Shown one piece after another: positions 17,119 through 28,038 of a stretch of DNA of 64,000 nt. The number at the start of each line of letters is the position of its first letter. The stretch's first letter is position 1. The notes under the pieces are model-generated. The model ran no database searches. It saw only the letters and a program-made list of their open reading frames with translations, and was not told the origin of the DNA. Origin of the DNA: Streptomyces sp. NBC_01298 (GTDB taxonomy: Bacteria > Actinomycetota > Actinomycetes > Streptomycetales > Streptomycetaceae); NCBI RefSeq assembly GCF_035978755.1, contig NZ_CP108414.1:620001-684000 (forward strand), given 5' to 3'. A program made the translations under genes and the position numbers.

Positions 17119-18603
17119 ATGACCGCCCCCGCCCCGTCCCCCGCCCCCGGGGTGCGCCTCGGCACCGCGCAGGGCCGGTGGATCGTGCTGACCACCGTGC
17201 TCGGGTCCGCCATGGCGCTGCTCGACTCGACCGTGGTCAATGTGGCCCTCCCCGCCATCGGCCGGGACCTCGGCGCCGATCTGGCCGTGCTCCAGTGGAC
17301 GGTCAACGCCTACCTGCTGACCCTCGCGGGCCTGATCCTGGTCGGCGGAGCCCTCGGGGACCGGTTCGGGCGGCGCCGGATCTTCGTGCTCGGGGTGGTG
17401 TGGTTCGCGGCCGGCTCCCTGCTGTGCGGGATCGCGCCGAACGCCGGGGTGCTCATCGCCGCCCGCGCCCTGCAGGGCGTCGGCGGGGCGCTGCTGACGC
17501 CCGGTTCCCTCGCGCTGATCCAGGGGTCCGTCCATCCGGACGACCGGGCCCGGGCGGTGGGCCTGTGGTCGGGTTTCGGCGGGGTGGGCGCGGCCGTGGG
17601 GCCGTTCCTCGGCGGCTGGCTGGTGGACGGGCCCGGCTGGCGCTGGGTGTTCCTGCTGAACGTGCCGGTGGCCGCGCTCTGCGTCCCGGTCGCGCTGCGG
17701 CACGTACCGGAATCGCGGGATCCGACGGCGCACGGGCGGTTCGACGTGGCCGGGGCGGTCCTCGGCGCGGCCTCGCTCGCCCTGCTGACCTACGCGCTCA
17801 TCGAGGCCCGGTCGGGCACCGCGCTCGTGGCGGGCGCCGCCGTGGGCGGTGTGCTGCTGGCCGGTCTGTTCGTGGTGGTCGAGCGGCGGCGGACCGATCC
17901 GATGGTGCCGCCGGACATCTTCTCCTCGCGCCAGTTCACCGCCGTCAACCTGGTCACCCTGTGCGTGTACGCGGCCTTCGGCGGGTTCTTCTTCCTCGTA
18001 GTGCTCCAGCTCCAGGTGGTGTCCGGGTACTCCGCCCTGGGCGCCGGGGCCGCCCTGCTGCCCACCACGGCGCTGATGCTGCTGCTGTCGGCCCGCTCCG
18101 CGCAGCTCGGGGAGCGGATCGGCCCGCGGATCCCGCTGACCGCGGGACCGCTGCTGTGCGCGGCGGGGATGCTGCTGATGCTTCGGGTGGGCCGCGAGGC
18201 CTCGTACGTACGGGACGTGCTGCCGGCGCTGCTGGTGATGGGCCTGGGCATGGCGGCCCTGGTGGCCCCGCTGACGGCGACCGTCCTGTCCTCGGTGGAC
18301 CCCGGCCGGGCGGGTCTGGCCAGCGGCGTCAACAACGCGGCCGCGCGCGCCGCCGGGCTCCTCGCGGTGGCCGCGCTGCCGCTGCTGGCCGGGATGGGGC
18401 CGGACGCGTACCTGTCGGCCGGCGCCTTCGACGCGGCCTTCGGGCGGGCGATGTTCTGGTGCGCGGGGGTGCTGGTGGCCGGGGCGTGCCTGGCCTGGGC
18501 GACCGTACGCTCCCCCGCGCCCGGCGCCTGTCACCCGCAGTGCCGTACGAACTGCGCGGTGACCGCTCCGCCGCTCGAACCCCCGGGAGCGGCGGAGCGG
18601 TGA
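17119..18603 (+). CDS. MFS drug exporter, DHA2 (14-helix) type
   Basis: A 494-residue membrane transporter with about 14 hydrophobic segments. The family motifs are present: LDSTVVNVALPAIGRDL (motif D1), LGDRFGRRRIFVLG (motif A), and GVGAAVGPFLGGWLVDGPGWRWVFLLNVP (written here in part; motif C region). Such EmrB/QacA-like proteins expel drugs or natural products using the proton gradient. The ATG at 17119 is directly preceded by a G-run and starts a short tail before helix 1. Upstream (17025-17085) are short CCGCCACATC-type direct repeats. No adjacent regulator was found. Confidence 0.9.
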   Translation: MTAPAPSPAPGVRLGTAQGRWIVLTTVLGSAMALLDSTVVNVALPAIGRDLGADLAVLQWTVNAYLLTLAGLILVGGALGDRFGRRRIFVLGVVWFAAGSLLCGIAPNAGVLIAARALQGVGGALLTPGSLALIQGSVHPDDRARAVGLWSGFGGVGAAVGPFLGGWLVDGPGWRWVFLLNVPVAALCVPVALRHVPESRDPTAHGRFDVAGAVLGAASLALLTYALIEARSGTALVAGAAVGGVLLAGLFVVVERRRTDPMVPPDIFSSRQFTAVNLVTLCVYAAFGGFFFLVVLQLQVVSGYSALGAGAALLPTTALMLLLSARSAQLGERIGPRIPLTAGPLLCAAGMLLMLRVGREASYVRDVLPALLVMGLGMAALVAPLTATVLSSVDPGRAGLASGVNNAAARAAGLLAVAALPLLAGMGPDAYLSAGAFDAAFGRAMFWCAGVLVAGACLAWATVRSPAPGACHPQCRTNCAVTAPPLEPPGAAER

Positions 18604-18622
18604 TCACCGGGCCTCCAGGCCT

Positions 18623-20656
18623 CTACCAGGGGCTCGGCGCCGGCGGGGCGACGACCGGCGGGCGGTCGTCGCAGGTGATGGTGTTGGGGAGTTCCCAGCC
18701 GGCCAGCCAGGGTCCCGTCGTACCGCCGCCGTCGTTGCCGCCGCGGTCGACGAGGGTGAACTCCGATCCGGTGGCGGGGAAGTTGAAGGAGCCGCAGTTG
18801 TTGACGCCGACGGCCCCCACGCCCCGGGCGTCGACGTTCTCGAAGCTCGCCGAGCCGGCCACCCGGGCGCTGACCACGGAGGTGCCGGTGCCGTCGACCC
18901 GGACGTCCTTGAAGTGGACGTTCTCGATGCGGACCTTGTCCTTCACCGGCCAGTCGCTGACCAGCATGACGGCGTTGTAGGTGCTGTCGAGGAAGGAGTT
19001 GCCGGTGACCTGGATGTCGGCCTGGTCGATGCTGCGGTCCAGGGCGTAGAACCAGATCGCGCCGAGCCCGATGTTCCAGTTCAGTTCGTACGTCCCCGCC
19101 CGCACGGTGGTGTTGCCGTCGATCCGCAGGCCGCCGGTGAAGGGTTCGGCTCCGAAGCGGGAGCCGACGTGCAGGGCGCTGCCCTCGCGGACCGGGTCGG
19201 CCACGAGGTTGGCGCTGACGGTGGTGTCGGCGCCGCCGTAGATCGCGATGCCATTGGCCAGCGTGGGGCTCTGCACGGTGTTGTGGTCGAAGGTGTTGCG
19301 GGCGTTCGTGGTCTTCTCCGCCCACATGGCGAGGCCGTCGTCGCCCGTGTTGCGGACGAAGTTGTCCCGGACGAGGGAGTCGGTGACCCCGGTGTGGAAG
19401 TTCAGGCCGTCGGCGATCTGGTCGGCGATGACGTTGCGGGTGACCTTCACGTTGCCCATCGGGCCGTCGAACCAGAGGCCGACCTTGGTGTGGTGGATGT
19501 AGAGGGAGTCGACGGTGGAGTCGCTCATCGCGCCGCCGACCCCGTTGACCTGGTCGGTGTCCACGCGCTCGCGGACGTCGCCCTCGATGGCGAAGCGGGA
19601 GAGGTGGACGCCGCGGCTGCCGCCGTCCGCGGCCTCCTTGCCGTAGAAGCCGACGCCCTTGCCCTTGACGGTGGTGTACCAGCTGCCGGCGCCGGTGACG
19701 GTGACCCCGTCCACGATGATGTGGCGGTTGACCTGGTAGGTGCCCGGCGGCAGGTAGACGGGCAGCCGGTGGCGCTTGGCGAAGGCGATGGCCCGGTCGA
19801 TGGCGTCGGCGGAGTCGCGGCGGCCCGTCGGGTCCGCGCCGAAGAGGAGGGCGTTCGCGGCGGCCGCCTCCACGTGCGGGGCGCCGACGCGCTGCGAGTC
19901 GAGGAGGTCGATCACCGTCCAGGCGGCGGGGCTGCCGGCCGGGACGGTGAGCCGGATCGTGTCGCCCGCCCGGTAGGTGCGGCCCAGGAGCAGGCGCTGC
20001 TCGTCGTACATGTGGGTGGGCCGGAACGGCTTGGCGATGACCGGGGCCGGGGTGGTGGCCGCCGGGACGCAGCCGCACTCGGTGATCCACCAGTCGGGGT
20101 GCAGGAGGCCGGCCTGCGGGTCGTTGCTGAAGGGGTACTGGTTGTAGAGCCAGGAGTACTGCGAGGTCAGCGTCATGGAGCGGCGGTTCTTGCCGTTGAC
20201 CGTGACGTCGAGGGGGGCGGTGATGCCGCCGCCCGCCGGGGCGTCGGGCAGGCTGTAGCGGACGGTGATCGCGTCGGCCGCGGCGGGCAGGGTGAACTCC
20301 ACGTACTGGCCCGGAACCAGCTTCACGGCCTTGCGGCCGGAGGCCTCGGCGGGCAGGGAGTACGCGGTGCGGTCGGGACCGATGAGCGTGCCGGAGGTGG
20401 CGGCGTTCTCCGCCTCCTGCTCGGCGAAGTCCACCCGGGCGCCGCGGCCCTCGGCCAGTGCGGGGTCGAGGGCGGCGCGGGTGACGGCCGTGGGCGGCGC
20501 GGGGTCCGCGGCCGCGGGCCGGGCCTCGGCCGCGCCCGCGCCCAGGGCGCCGAGGCCGAGGGCGGACGCGGCGAGCGCCGCGAGGACGGCGCCGGACCGT
20601 GCGGGGACGGCTCTTCTGCTTGCTGCGGCGGGGCGTGCGGCTCTTCTTGGGGGCAT
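18623..20656 (-). CDS. Secreted right-handed beta-helix protein, probable glycoside hydrolase
   Basis: A 677-residue exported protein. The basic N-terminus and hydrophobic segment form a signal ending near AEARPAAA. A CBM-like beta-sandwich follows (about 60-260: VDFAEQEAENAATSG, VPGQYVEFTLP). Then comes a pectate-lyase-type beta-helix starting FGADPTGRRDSADAIDRAI, with repeated N-x-V/I and TGDDGLAMWAEKT turns. This layout is seen in GH87-type alpha-1,3-glucanases and GH55/28-related proteins. The substrate cannot be fixed by eye. The ATG at 20656 has no strong ribosome site. It is convergent with the MFS gene (19-base gap). Confidence 0.75.
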   Translation of the reverse strand: MPPRRAARPAAASRRAVPARSGAVLAALAASALGLGALGAGAAEARPAAADPAPPTAVTRAALDPALAEGRGARVDFAEQEAENAATSGTLIGPDRTAYSLPAEASGRKAVKLVPGQYVEFTLPAAADAITVRYSLPDAPAGGGITAPLDVTVNGKNRRSMTLTSQYSWLYNQYPFSNDPQAGLLHPDWWITECGCVPAATTPAPVIAKPFRPTHMYDEQRLLLGRTYRAGDTIRLTVPAGSPAAWTVIDLLDSQRVGAPHVEAAAANALLFGADPTGRRDSADAIDRAIAFAKRHRLPVYLPPGTYQVNRHIIVDGVTVTGAGSWYTTVKGKGVGFYGKEAADGGSRGVHLSRFAIEGDVRERVDTDQVNGVGGAMSDSTVDSLYIHHTKVGLWFDGPMGNVKVTRNVIADQIADGLNFHTGVTDSLVRDNFVRNTGDDGLAMWAEKTTNARNTFDHNTVQSPTLANGIAIYGGADTTVSANLVADPVREGSALHVGSRFGAEPFTGGLRIDGNTTVRAGTYELNWNIGLGAIWFYALDRSIDQADIQVTGNSFLDSTYNAVMLVSDWPVKDKVRIENVHFKDVRVDGTGTSVVSARVAGSASFENVDARGVGAVGVNNCGSFNFPATGSEFTLVDRGGNDGGGTTGPWLAGWELPNTITCDDRPPVVAPPAPSPW

Positions 20657-20813
20657 GGCCGGGACAGTAGGACCCCGCACACAAACACAGCAAGAGTCGT
20701 GCAGGATTCTTCTCCATCTTGTCGAGTTTTTCCATTGATCCGTATCGTGGCAGACACGTACGGACGCGTGGCAGACGTCCGCGCCTCGGCTTACCGTGGG
20801 ATCGGGAGGGCCC

Positions 20814-21476
20814 ATGTGCTGGAGCGCGACGGCCGACCTGACGGCCGGTACGGTCATCACCGCCGCCGGGATCGCCTGTCTGGCCCGCACCCGGCGCACC
20901 CGGGACCTGCCCCTCGCGGCGCTCCCGCTGATCCTGGGCGCGCACCAGCTGATCGAGGCCGCCGTCTGGCGCTCCGCCGACGGCGGCGGCTGCGGCCCGG
21001 CCACCACCGCCTGGGCGGTGATCGCCCTCCCGCTCCTGCCCGTATGGGTGCCGCTCGCCGTGCTGCCGGCCGCCGCGCCCGAGGTCAGGCCCCGGCTGCT
21101 GCCTCCCGCCGCCGTCGGACTCGCCACCGGCGCGTACCTCGCGTACTGCCTGGCGACCCGCCCGGTGAGCGCCGAGATCCGCGGGCACACCCTCGGATAC
21201 GGGGTGAACGTTCCGTGGATGCCCTTGGCCCTCGCGGGCTATCTGTACGCCACGCTCGGCGCCCTGCTCCTCGCGGGGGACCGCCGGCTGCGCCTCCTGG
21301 GCCTGCTGATGGCGGTCGGGGCCCTGGTCTGCGCCGCCCTGTGGAGGCTGGAGTTCGCCTCCACCTGGTGCGCCTTCGCGGCGGCCGCCTCGACGCTGAT
21401 CCTGGTCTGGACCGGCGACCGCGCGCGTTCCCCTTGTGTACGCGAGGGCGCCGGACGGGCGGCGCCGGACCTGTAA
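20814..21476 (+). CDS. Small polytopic membrane protein (DUF6629-like)
   Basis: A 220-residue protein starting MCWSATADLTAGTVITAAG with about six to seven hydrophobic helices. A conserved-looking GAHQLIEAAVWRS segment follows helix 2, and LWRLEFASTWCAFAA lies near the end. The MCWSxxAD opening and this HQxIE motif are typical of a widespread actinobacterial membrane family with no known function. GGGAGGG precedes the ATG at 20814. It is divergent from the beta-helix gene. Confidence 0.7.
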   Translation: MCWSATADLTAGTVITAAGIACLARTRRTRDLPLAALPLILGAHQLIEAAVWRSADGGGCGPATTAWAVIALPLLPVWVPLAVLPAAAPEVRPRLLPPAAVGLATGAYLAYCLATRPVSAEIRGHTLGYGVNVPWMPLALAGYLYATLGALLLAGDRRLRLLGLLMAVGALVCAALWRLEFASTWCAFAAAASTLILVWTGDRARSPCVREGAGRAAPDL

Positions 21477-23581
<2,105 letters not shown>

Positions 23582-23608
23582 GTCGTCTCGGGCTGTACAC
23601 AGCGAGAA

Positions 23609-23643
23609 GGCCGGGGCCGTCGGATCGTCCGACGGCCCCGGCC
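23609..23643 (+). terminator. Terminator of choA
   Basis: A perfect 16-bp stem (23609-23624 with 23628-23643) and a 3-base TCG loop lie 28 bases after the choA stop. It is also symmetric for the convergent carboxymuconolactone-decarboxylase-like gene. Confidence 0.85.
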
Positions 23644-23685
23644 CCGTGTGCGCACCGCACGCGCTCCGCGCCCGGTGGGCCGCCC

Positions 23686-24165
23686 TCAGTGACCCGGCAG
23701 CACGCAGACACTGTCCAGGCCGAGCACGTGGTTGAGCCGGCCGAAGGCCAGCCAGGAGCCGATGCTCATCGTCAGCTCCACGATCTCCACCTGGCTGTAG
23801 CGGGCCGTCATCCGGTCCCAGAACTCCTCGTCCAGGCCGTGGTGGTCCAGGCAGTACCGCTCCGCGTACTCCGCCGCCAGCCGGGTCCGCTCGTCAAAGC
23901 GGTCCGTGGTGCGCCAGTCGGTGACGGCCTCGGGGAACTCGTCCTCGACCTTCTCCCCGTCCCGGTCGGTGCGCCAGTCCAGGCAGAAGACGCAGCCGTT
24001 GATCTGGGCCACGCGCAGCCGCGCCGCCTCGAACTCCCGCAGCCCCAGGGTGGTGTGGGCGTACACGGAGAGGGAGAAGTTGGCGGCGGCCATGCCGATG
24101 CCGGGGACCAGGTCGCCCCACACGTACTCGATGGGGTGCTGGCCTTCGGGTATGTCGATCCTCAT
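23686..24165 (-). CDS. Carboxymuconolactone decarboxylase / AhpD-like protein
   Basis: A 159-residue all-helical protein with the redox motif CVFC inside RVAQINGCVFCLDWRTDRD and the following ERYCLDHHGLD region. This is the AhpD-like subgroup, which acts in peroxide or alkylhydroperoxide reduction; decarboxylase activity is less likely. The ATG at 24165 overlaps the stop of the upstream dehydrogenase gene (ATGA) and has a strong GGAAGGAAA site. The two genes form one operon, so the partner oxidoreductase may share a substrate. Confidence 0.85.
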   Translation of the reverse strand: MRIDIPEGQHPIEYVWGDLVPGIGMAAANFSLSVYAHTTLGLREFEAARLRVAQINGCVFCLDWRTDRDGEKVEDEFPEAVTDWRTTDRFDERTRLAAEYAERYCLDHHGLDEEFWDRMTARYSQVEIVELTMSIGSWLAFGRLNHVLGLDSVCVLPGH

Positions 24166-25244
24166 GACAGTTTCCTTCCGAGTTTGCCGACGGCGGGGCG
24201 CAGGGGGACGTCCAGGGCGTCGTAGAGCCCCGGTTCGGCTTCCACCAGCCAGTCGATGGCCCCGACGAGGCGTCCGACGGCGGTGGCGTTGCCGCCGGCG
24301 GAGCGGTTCTCGCCCTCGTCGGTGGCCTCGATGGTGACCTCGATGTGCGGGCGGCCCTCGATGATCACCCGGTGGGCGCCGTCCCCGCCGTCGGGCGGGC
24401 TCGGCCAGTCGGGGGCGCAGGAGGCGTGGATGCGGGTGACGTGCTCGATGACGATGCGGGGTTCGCCCTCGACGATCCCCTGCACCTCGAAGCGGATGGC
24501 GCCCTGGGTGCCCCCCTCGAACTCCCCCATCGCGCGCGTGGTGACGGTGGTGTCGAGGGCGCGGCGCTCCACCGTCTCGCGGATGTCGTCGAGTTCGACG
24601 CCCAGCGCGCGGGCCATCATCCGTATCTGCCCGCCCCACACCATGCTCGGGATGGACGGCATGAGCATCATCGGCTCGTAGTCCATGGGCTGGCCCATGC
24701 CGATGAGGTAGCGGACGGAGTCCGGCTGGTCGTAGGTGGAGTAGTCGAAGATCTCCTGGCAGCGGATGACGTCGATCCGGGTGCCGAGGCCGCTGAGCAG
24801 CAGCGGGAGCACGTCGTTGCCCCAGCCGGGGTCGACGCCGGAGGCGAAGAGCGAGCCGCCGCCCTCCGCGACCGCGGCGGTCACCGGGTCGAGGAACTCC
24901 GGTGGGGCGCTGCGGTAGTCGTAGAGCGGATAGAGGGCGGGGCTCACGACGACGGCCCCGGAGCGGATCGCCCGGGTGATGTCGGCGAGCGCGTCGTCGG
25001 GGCGGATGTCGCCGGACGCCGCGTAGACGACCGCCTGCGGTCGGGCCGCGAGGACCGCCTCGATGTCGTCGGTGGCCGCTACGCCCATCTCGTAGTCGAG
25101 TTCGCCGAGTTCACCGGCGTCGCGGCCGACCTTCTCTGGATTGTGGACGATGACGGCGGCCAACTTCAGCGCCGGATGGGCCTCTACGGCACGGATGGCC
25201 AAACGGCCGACGTTGCCGGTACCCCAGACAACCGTGGAAATCAT
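24162..25244 (-). CDS. NAD(P)-dependent dehydrogenase, DapB/2,4-diaminopentanoate dehydrogenase-like
   Basis: A 360-residue oxidoreductase. The N-terminal Rossmann fold shows VVWGTGNVGRLAIRAV (GxGxxG, residues 8-13). A dihydrodipicolinate-reductase-like C-terminal half follows, with GVDPGWGNDVLPLLL and EVQGIVEGEPRIVIEHVTRI. Members of this family act on amines or on unknown steroid-type substrates. The position near choA and the coupling to an AhpD-like gene are suggestive only. Start at 25244. Specific substrate unknown. Confidence 0.8.
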   Translation of the reverse strand: MISTVVWGTGNVGRLAIRAVEAHPALKLAAVIVHNPEKVGRDAGELGELDYEMGVAATDDIEAVLAARPQAVVYAASGDIRPDDALADITRAIRSGAVVVSPALYPLYDYRSAPPEFLDPVTAAVAEGGGSLFASGVDPGWGNDVLPLLLSGLGTRIDVIRCQEIFDYSTYDQPDSVRYLIGMGQPMDYEPMMLMPSIPSMVWGGQIRMMARALGVELDDIRETVERRALDTTVTTRAMGEFEGGTQGAIRFEVQGIVEGEPRIVIEHVTRIHASCAPDWPSPPDGGDGAHRVIIEGRPHIEVTIEATDEGENRSAGGNATAVGRLVGAIDWLVEAEPGLYDALDVPLRPAVGKLGRKLS

Positions 25245-25308
25245 GCGCGGAGGGTAGCTTCAGGACCTGTAGGTTCCTAGAGCCGTGTACGGAAATTCCG
25301 GCCCGCTG

Positions 25309-25509
25309 TCACTGGTTTTGCGCACCCAGCACGAACAGCAGGTAGACGAAGAACGCGAAGAGATGGCCTACGAACAAGTAGGCGATGAGCCGGATGATGA
25401 GACCGCGCGGGAACTTCGACTGCTGCTTCTGCCGGGGCTGCTGGGGCTGTTGCGCCTCCGGCATCTGCTGCGTCTGCTGCGCCTCCGGCGTGTGCTGCGT
25501 ATCGGGCAT
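25309..25509 (-). CDS. Small membrane protein (DUF6126-like)
   Basis: A 66-residue protein. The first 35 residues are Gln/Pro-rich and hydrophilic. They are followed by a single membrane helix, IIRLIAYLFVGHLFAFFVYLLF, ending close to the C-terminus. Similar proteins sit immediately downstream of XRE-cupin regulators in many Streptomyces, as here (18-base gap). The role is unknown; co-transcription with the regulator is likely. Confidence 0.75.
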   Translation of the reverse strand: MPDTQHTPEAQQTQQMPEAQQPQQPRQKQQSKFPRGLIIRLIAYLFVGHLFAFFVYLLFVLGAQNQ

Positions 25510-25527
25510 GGCGTACGGGCTCCTCGC

Positions 25528-26178
25528 CTATCGGTGGTGTGTGGTCGTGCCGGTCCCGCCGCCGAGGCACAGGCCGGCGAGGCTGCTCTGCAGCAGGGTG
25601 TGGACGAACAGCAGCTCCGCCCCGGCGGCCGAGGCGGCGCCGATCCGGTGCGCGGTGAGCGAGTCGAAGTGGGCGCTGTCCCCGGGCTCCAGCAGGTGCT
25701 CGGTCTCCCCCAGGTGCAGCCGCAGCCGCCCCTGGAGCACGTACAGCCACTCCTCCCCGGGATGTACGCGGACCAGCTCGCCCTGGCTGCGCCCGTAGGG
25801 GACGTGCACGCGCAGCGCCTGCATTCCGCGGCCGGAGCCGCCGGCCTGCCAGTACGTCCAGCCGTCCGCCTCACGGGCGCCGGGGCCGCCGGCCCGTACG
25901 ATGGGATCGGCTGCGGCCGGGGTCTCCCCGAGCAGTTCCGAGACGGTCGTGCCGTAGGTGCGGGCGAGTCCGAGGAGCAGGGGCAGCGAGGGCTGGCGGC
26001 GGCCGGTCTCCAGCCGCGACAGGTGAGCCGGCGAGAGCCGGGCCCGGGCGGCGGCGGCTTCCAGGGTGAGTCCGGCCCGGCGGCGCAGATCGCGCAGCCG
26101 CGGGGCCACGGTGGGCAGCTCGGCGTCGGTGGCGGGGTCTGGGTCGGCTGCTTCGCCGGGGGCAGGACCGGTTGTCAT
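25528..26178 (-). CDS. XRE-family regulator with C-terminal cupin
   Basis: A 216-residue regulator. The helix-turn-helix (about 28-85) has LTLEAAAARARLSPAHLSRLETGRRQPSLP. A cupin sensor domain follows (about 115-205), with GEEWLYVLQGRLRLHLG and LEPGDSAHFDSLTAHRI. Such proteins control small regulons in response to a bound metabolite. The ATG at 26178 lies directly downstream of two matching palindromes, so autoregulation is expected. The neighbouring small membrane gene is the likely second target. Confidence 0.92.
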   Translation of the reverse strand: MTTGPAPGEAADPDPATDAELPTVAPRLRDLRRRAGLTLEAAAARARLSPAHLSRLETGRRQPSLPLLLGLARTYGTTVSELLGETPAAADPIVRAGGPGAREADGWTYWQAGGSGRGMQALRVHVPYGRSQGELVRVHPGEEWLYVLQGRLRLHLGETEHLLEPGDSAHFDSLTAHRIGAASAAGAELLFVHTLLQSSLAGLCLGGGTGTTTHHR

Positions 26179-26198
26179 GCCCCGATTGAGCCAGATCC

Positions 26199-26234
26199 TT
26201 ACCTCTCTGGCAATCCGCGTTGCCTCTGAGGCAA
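26199..26234. promoter_or_regulatory. Twin palindromic operators of the XRE-cupin regulator
   Basis: TTGCCTC-T-GAGGCAA at 26220-26234 is a perfect palindrome. A weaker copy, TTACCTCTCTGGCAA, lies at 26199-26213. Their centres are 21 bp apart, two helical turns, so two dimers could bind the same face of the DNA. They lie 21 and 42 bases upstream of the regulator's start codon. Confidence 0.7.
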
Positions 26235-26240
26235 AGCATC

Positions 26241-27791
26241 CTAGGTCGGGTCGCCGGGTCCGGGCGGGCCCGCGAGCACCGTCTCCACCGTGTCCGCGTC
26301 CTGCGCCCGCTTGTCGGGGCGGTGGCGCAGGACCCGGGCGAAGCGCAGGGCGACCCCGGCCGGGTAGCGCGGGGAGCGCTGCAGGCCGTCGTAGGCGATC
26401 TCCACCACCAGTTCGGGGCGCACCCGGACCGTGTGTCCGTCGTCCTCGACCGCGAGCTCGCCGAGCCGCTCGGTCTGCCAGCGCAGCATCTCGTCGGTCA
26501 GGCCCTTGAAGGTCTTGCCCAGCATCGCGTAGCCGCCGTCGGGAGTCCGGGCGCCGAGGTGGAGGTTGGACAGCAGGCCGGTGCGGCGGCCGTGGCCCCG
26601 TTCGACCGCGAGCACCACCAGGTCCAGGGTGTGCACCGGTTTCACCTTGAGCCAGTGTTTGCCGCGCCGCCCGGCCGCGTAGGCGGAGTCGAGGGCCTTG
26701 CACATCACGCCCTCGTGCCCCCGGCTCAGGGTCCGCGCCCAGAACTCCTCCGCCTCGGCCGCCCGCGCCCGCGGGTCCTCGACCACGAGCCGCCCGACCC
26801 GGAACTCCTCCGGTACCAGGGCGGCGAGCTCCGCGTACCGTTCGCGCACCGGCAGGTCGAGGAGTACGCGGTCCCCCGCCACCAGTACGTCGAAGAAGTA
26901 GGGGCCCACCGGAAGGGTCCGCCGGGCGGCCTCGACGTCGGCTCGGGAGCCGACCCGGCTCGCCACCTCCTGGAACGGCACCGGCCGACCGTCCGCCGCG
27001 GAGCGTCCGATGACCTCCCCGTCGAGGATGAACCGGTCCCCCGGAAAGGTCCGGGCCAGCTCGGCCACTTCCGGCAGCCGGTCGGTGATCTCGTCGAGGG
27101 AGCGCGTGTACAGCCGTACGTCGTCCCCCTCGCGGTGCACCTGCACCCGGATCCCGTCGAGCTTCTCCTCCACGGCACACGGCCCGAGCGCGGCCAGGGC
27201 CGCCGCCACCGACTTGGCGGTGTTCGCCAGCATGGGCTGTACGGGCTGTCCCACGCGCAGGGTGATCCCGCGCAGGGCCGCCGCCCCGTCGGCGAGCACG
27301 GCCGCCGCGACCCGGGGCAGGGAGCCGTCGAGCATCGCGGCCCGGCGCAGTTCGGCGGCGGGCACCCCCGCCGCGGCGGCCACTCCTTCCAGAGCCACGG
27401 CGTCGAGCGCGCCCTGGCGCACCTCCCCGCCGAGCAGACCGCGCAGGAACCGCTGCTCGGCCGCGGTGGCGGCGCCGAGCAGGGCATCCAGGATCCGGCG
27501 GCGTTCGGCCTGGGAGCCGGTCCCGGACACGGCGGCGAGCCGGGTCACGGCCTCGTCGACGGCGGTCACGGTCAGGGTGGGCTCGGCGGCCGGTTCGCTC
27601 TCCGCGGCGAGCGCGCGCCAGCCGATCCCCGGGCGGCCCTGTGGAAGCCGGCCGGCGAGGTAGGAGACGACCAGCGCCGCTTCCTCCCGGGGCGCGGCGG
27701 CGAACAGCTCCGCGAGCAGGGCCGTCTTCCCGGACCTGGCGGAGGTCTCGGCGACCTCCCGTGACACGCGCGCGACCTCGGCCAGCAGCAT
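26241..27791 (-). CDS. ligB: ATP-dependent DNA ligase
   Basis: A 516-residue ligase that seals nicks through an enzyme-AMP intermediate. The nucleotidyl lysine is K210 in EEKLDGIRVQVH (motif I). RFILDGEVIG is motif III, SRGHEGVMCKALDSAYAAG is motif IV, and GKHWLKVKP is motif V. An N-terminal helical DNA-binding domain (1-180) is followed by adenylation and OB domains, the LigB/LigI arrangement. It has no nuclease or polymerase domain, so it is not LigD. The ATG at 27791 follows GGGAGGA. It probably serves a repair role alongside the NAD-dependent ligase. Confidence 0.93.
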   Translation of the reverse strand: MLLAEVARVSREVAETSARSGKTALLAELFAAAPREEAALVVSYLAGRLPQGRPGIGWRALAAESEPAAEPTLTVTAVDEAVTRLAAVSGTGSQAERRRILDALLGAATAAEQRFLRGLLGGEVRQGALDAVALEGVAAAAGVPAAELRRAAMLDGSLPRVAAAVLADGAAALRGITLRVGQPVQPMLANTAKSVAAALAALGPCAVEEKLDGIRVQVHREGDDVRLYTRSLDEITDRLPEVAELARTFPGDRFILDGEVIGRSAADGRPVPFQEVASRVGSRADVEAARRTLPVGPYFFDVLVAGDRVLLDLPVRERYAELAALVPEEFRVGRLVVEDPRARAAEAEEFWARTLSRGHEGVMCKALDSAYAAGRRGKHWLKVKPVHTLDLVVLAVERGHGRRTGLLSNLHLGARTPDGGYAMLGKTFKGLTDEMLRWQTERLGELAVEDDGHTVRVRPELVVEIAYDGLQRSPRYPAGVALRFARVLRHRPDKRAQDADTVETVLAGPPGPGDPT

Positions 27792-28038
27792 GCGGCCATC
27801 CTCCCGCGGGGCGGCGGCCGCCGCAGCCCGGCGGGGGGCGTCCCGGTTCCGGCCCGGAGACCGGAACCGGAGACCGGAAGCGGGGGGCCGGCCCCCGGGC
27901 CGGACTCAGGGCCCCGCCCCGTCCCGGCGGGCATACCGCAGGCGCGGTACATGCCGCAGGGCGCGTAGTCCTTGAGGACGTCCGCAGTTCAGCCTGCGGG
28001 AGCGCGGCCACCGGCGGCCTGGCGCTTAGGGTTCCCGT
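27792..28038. other. Divergent intergenic region, ligase / hydrolase-ABC gene
   Basis: This 247-base GC-rich spacer contains an imperfect GACCGGAA-type repeat (27848-27880). No promoter stands out and no gene is supported. Confidence 0.4.
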
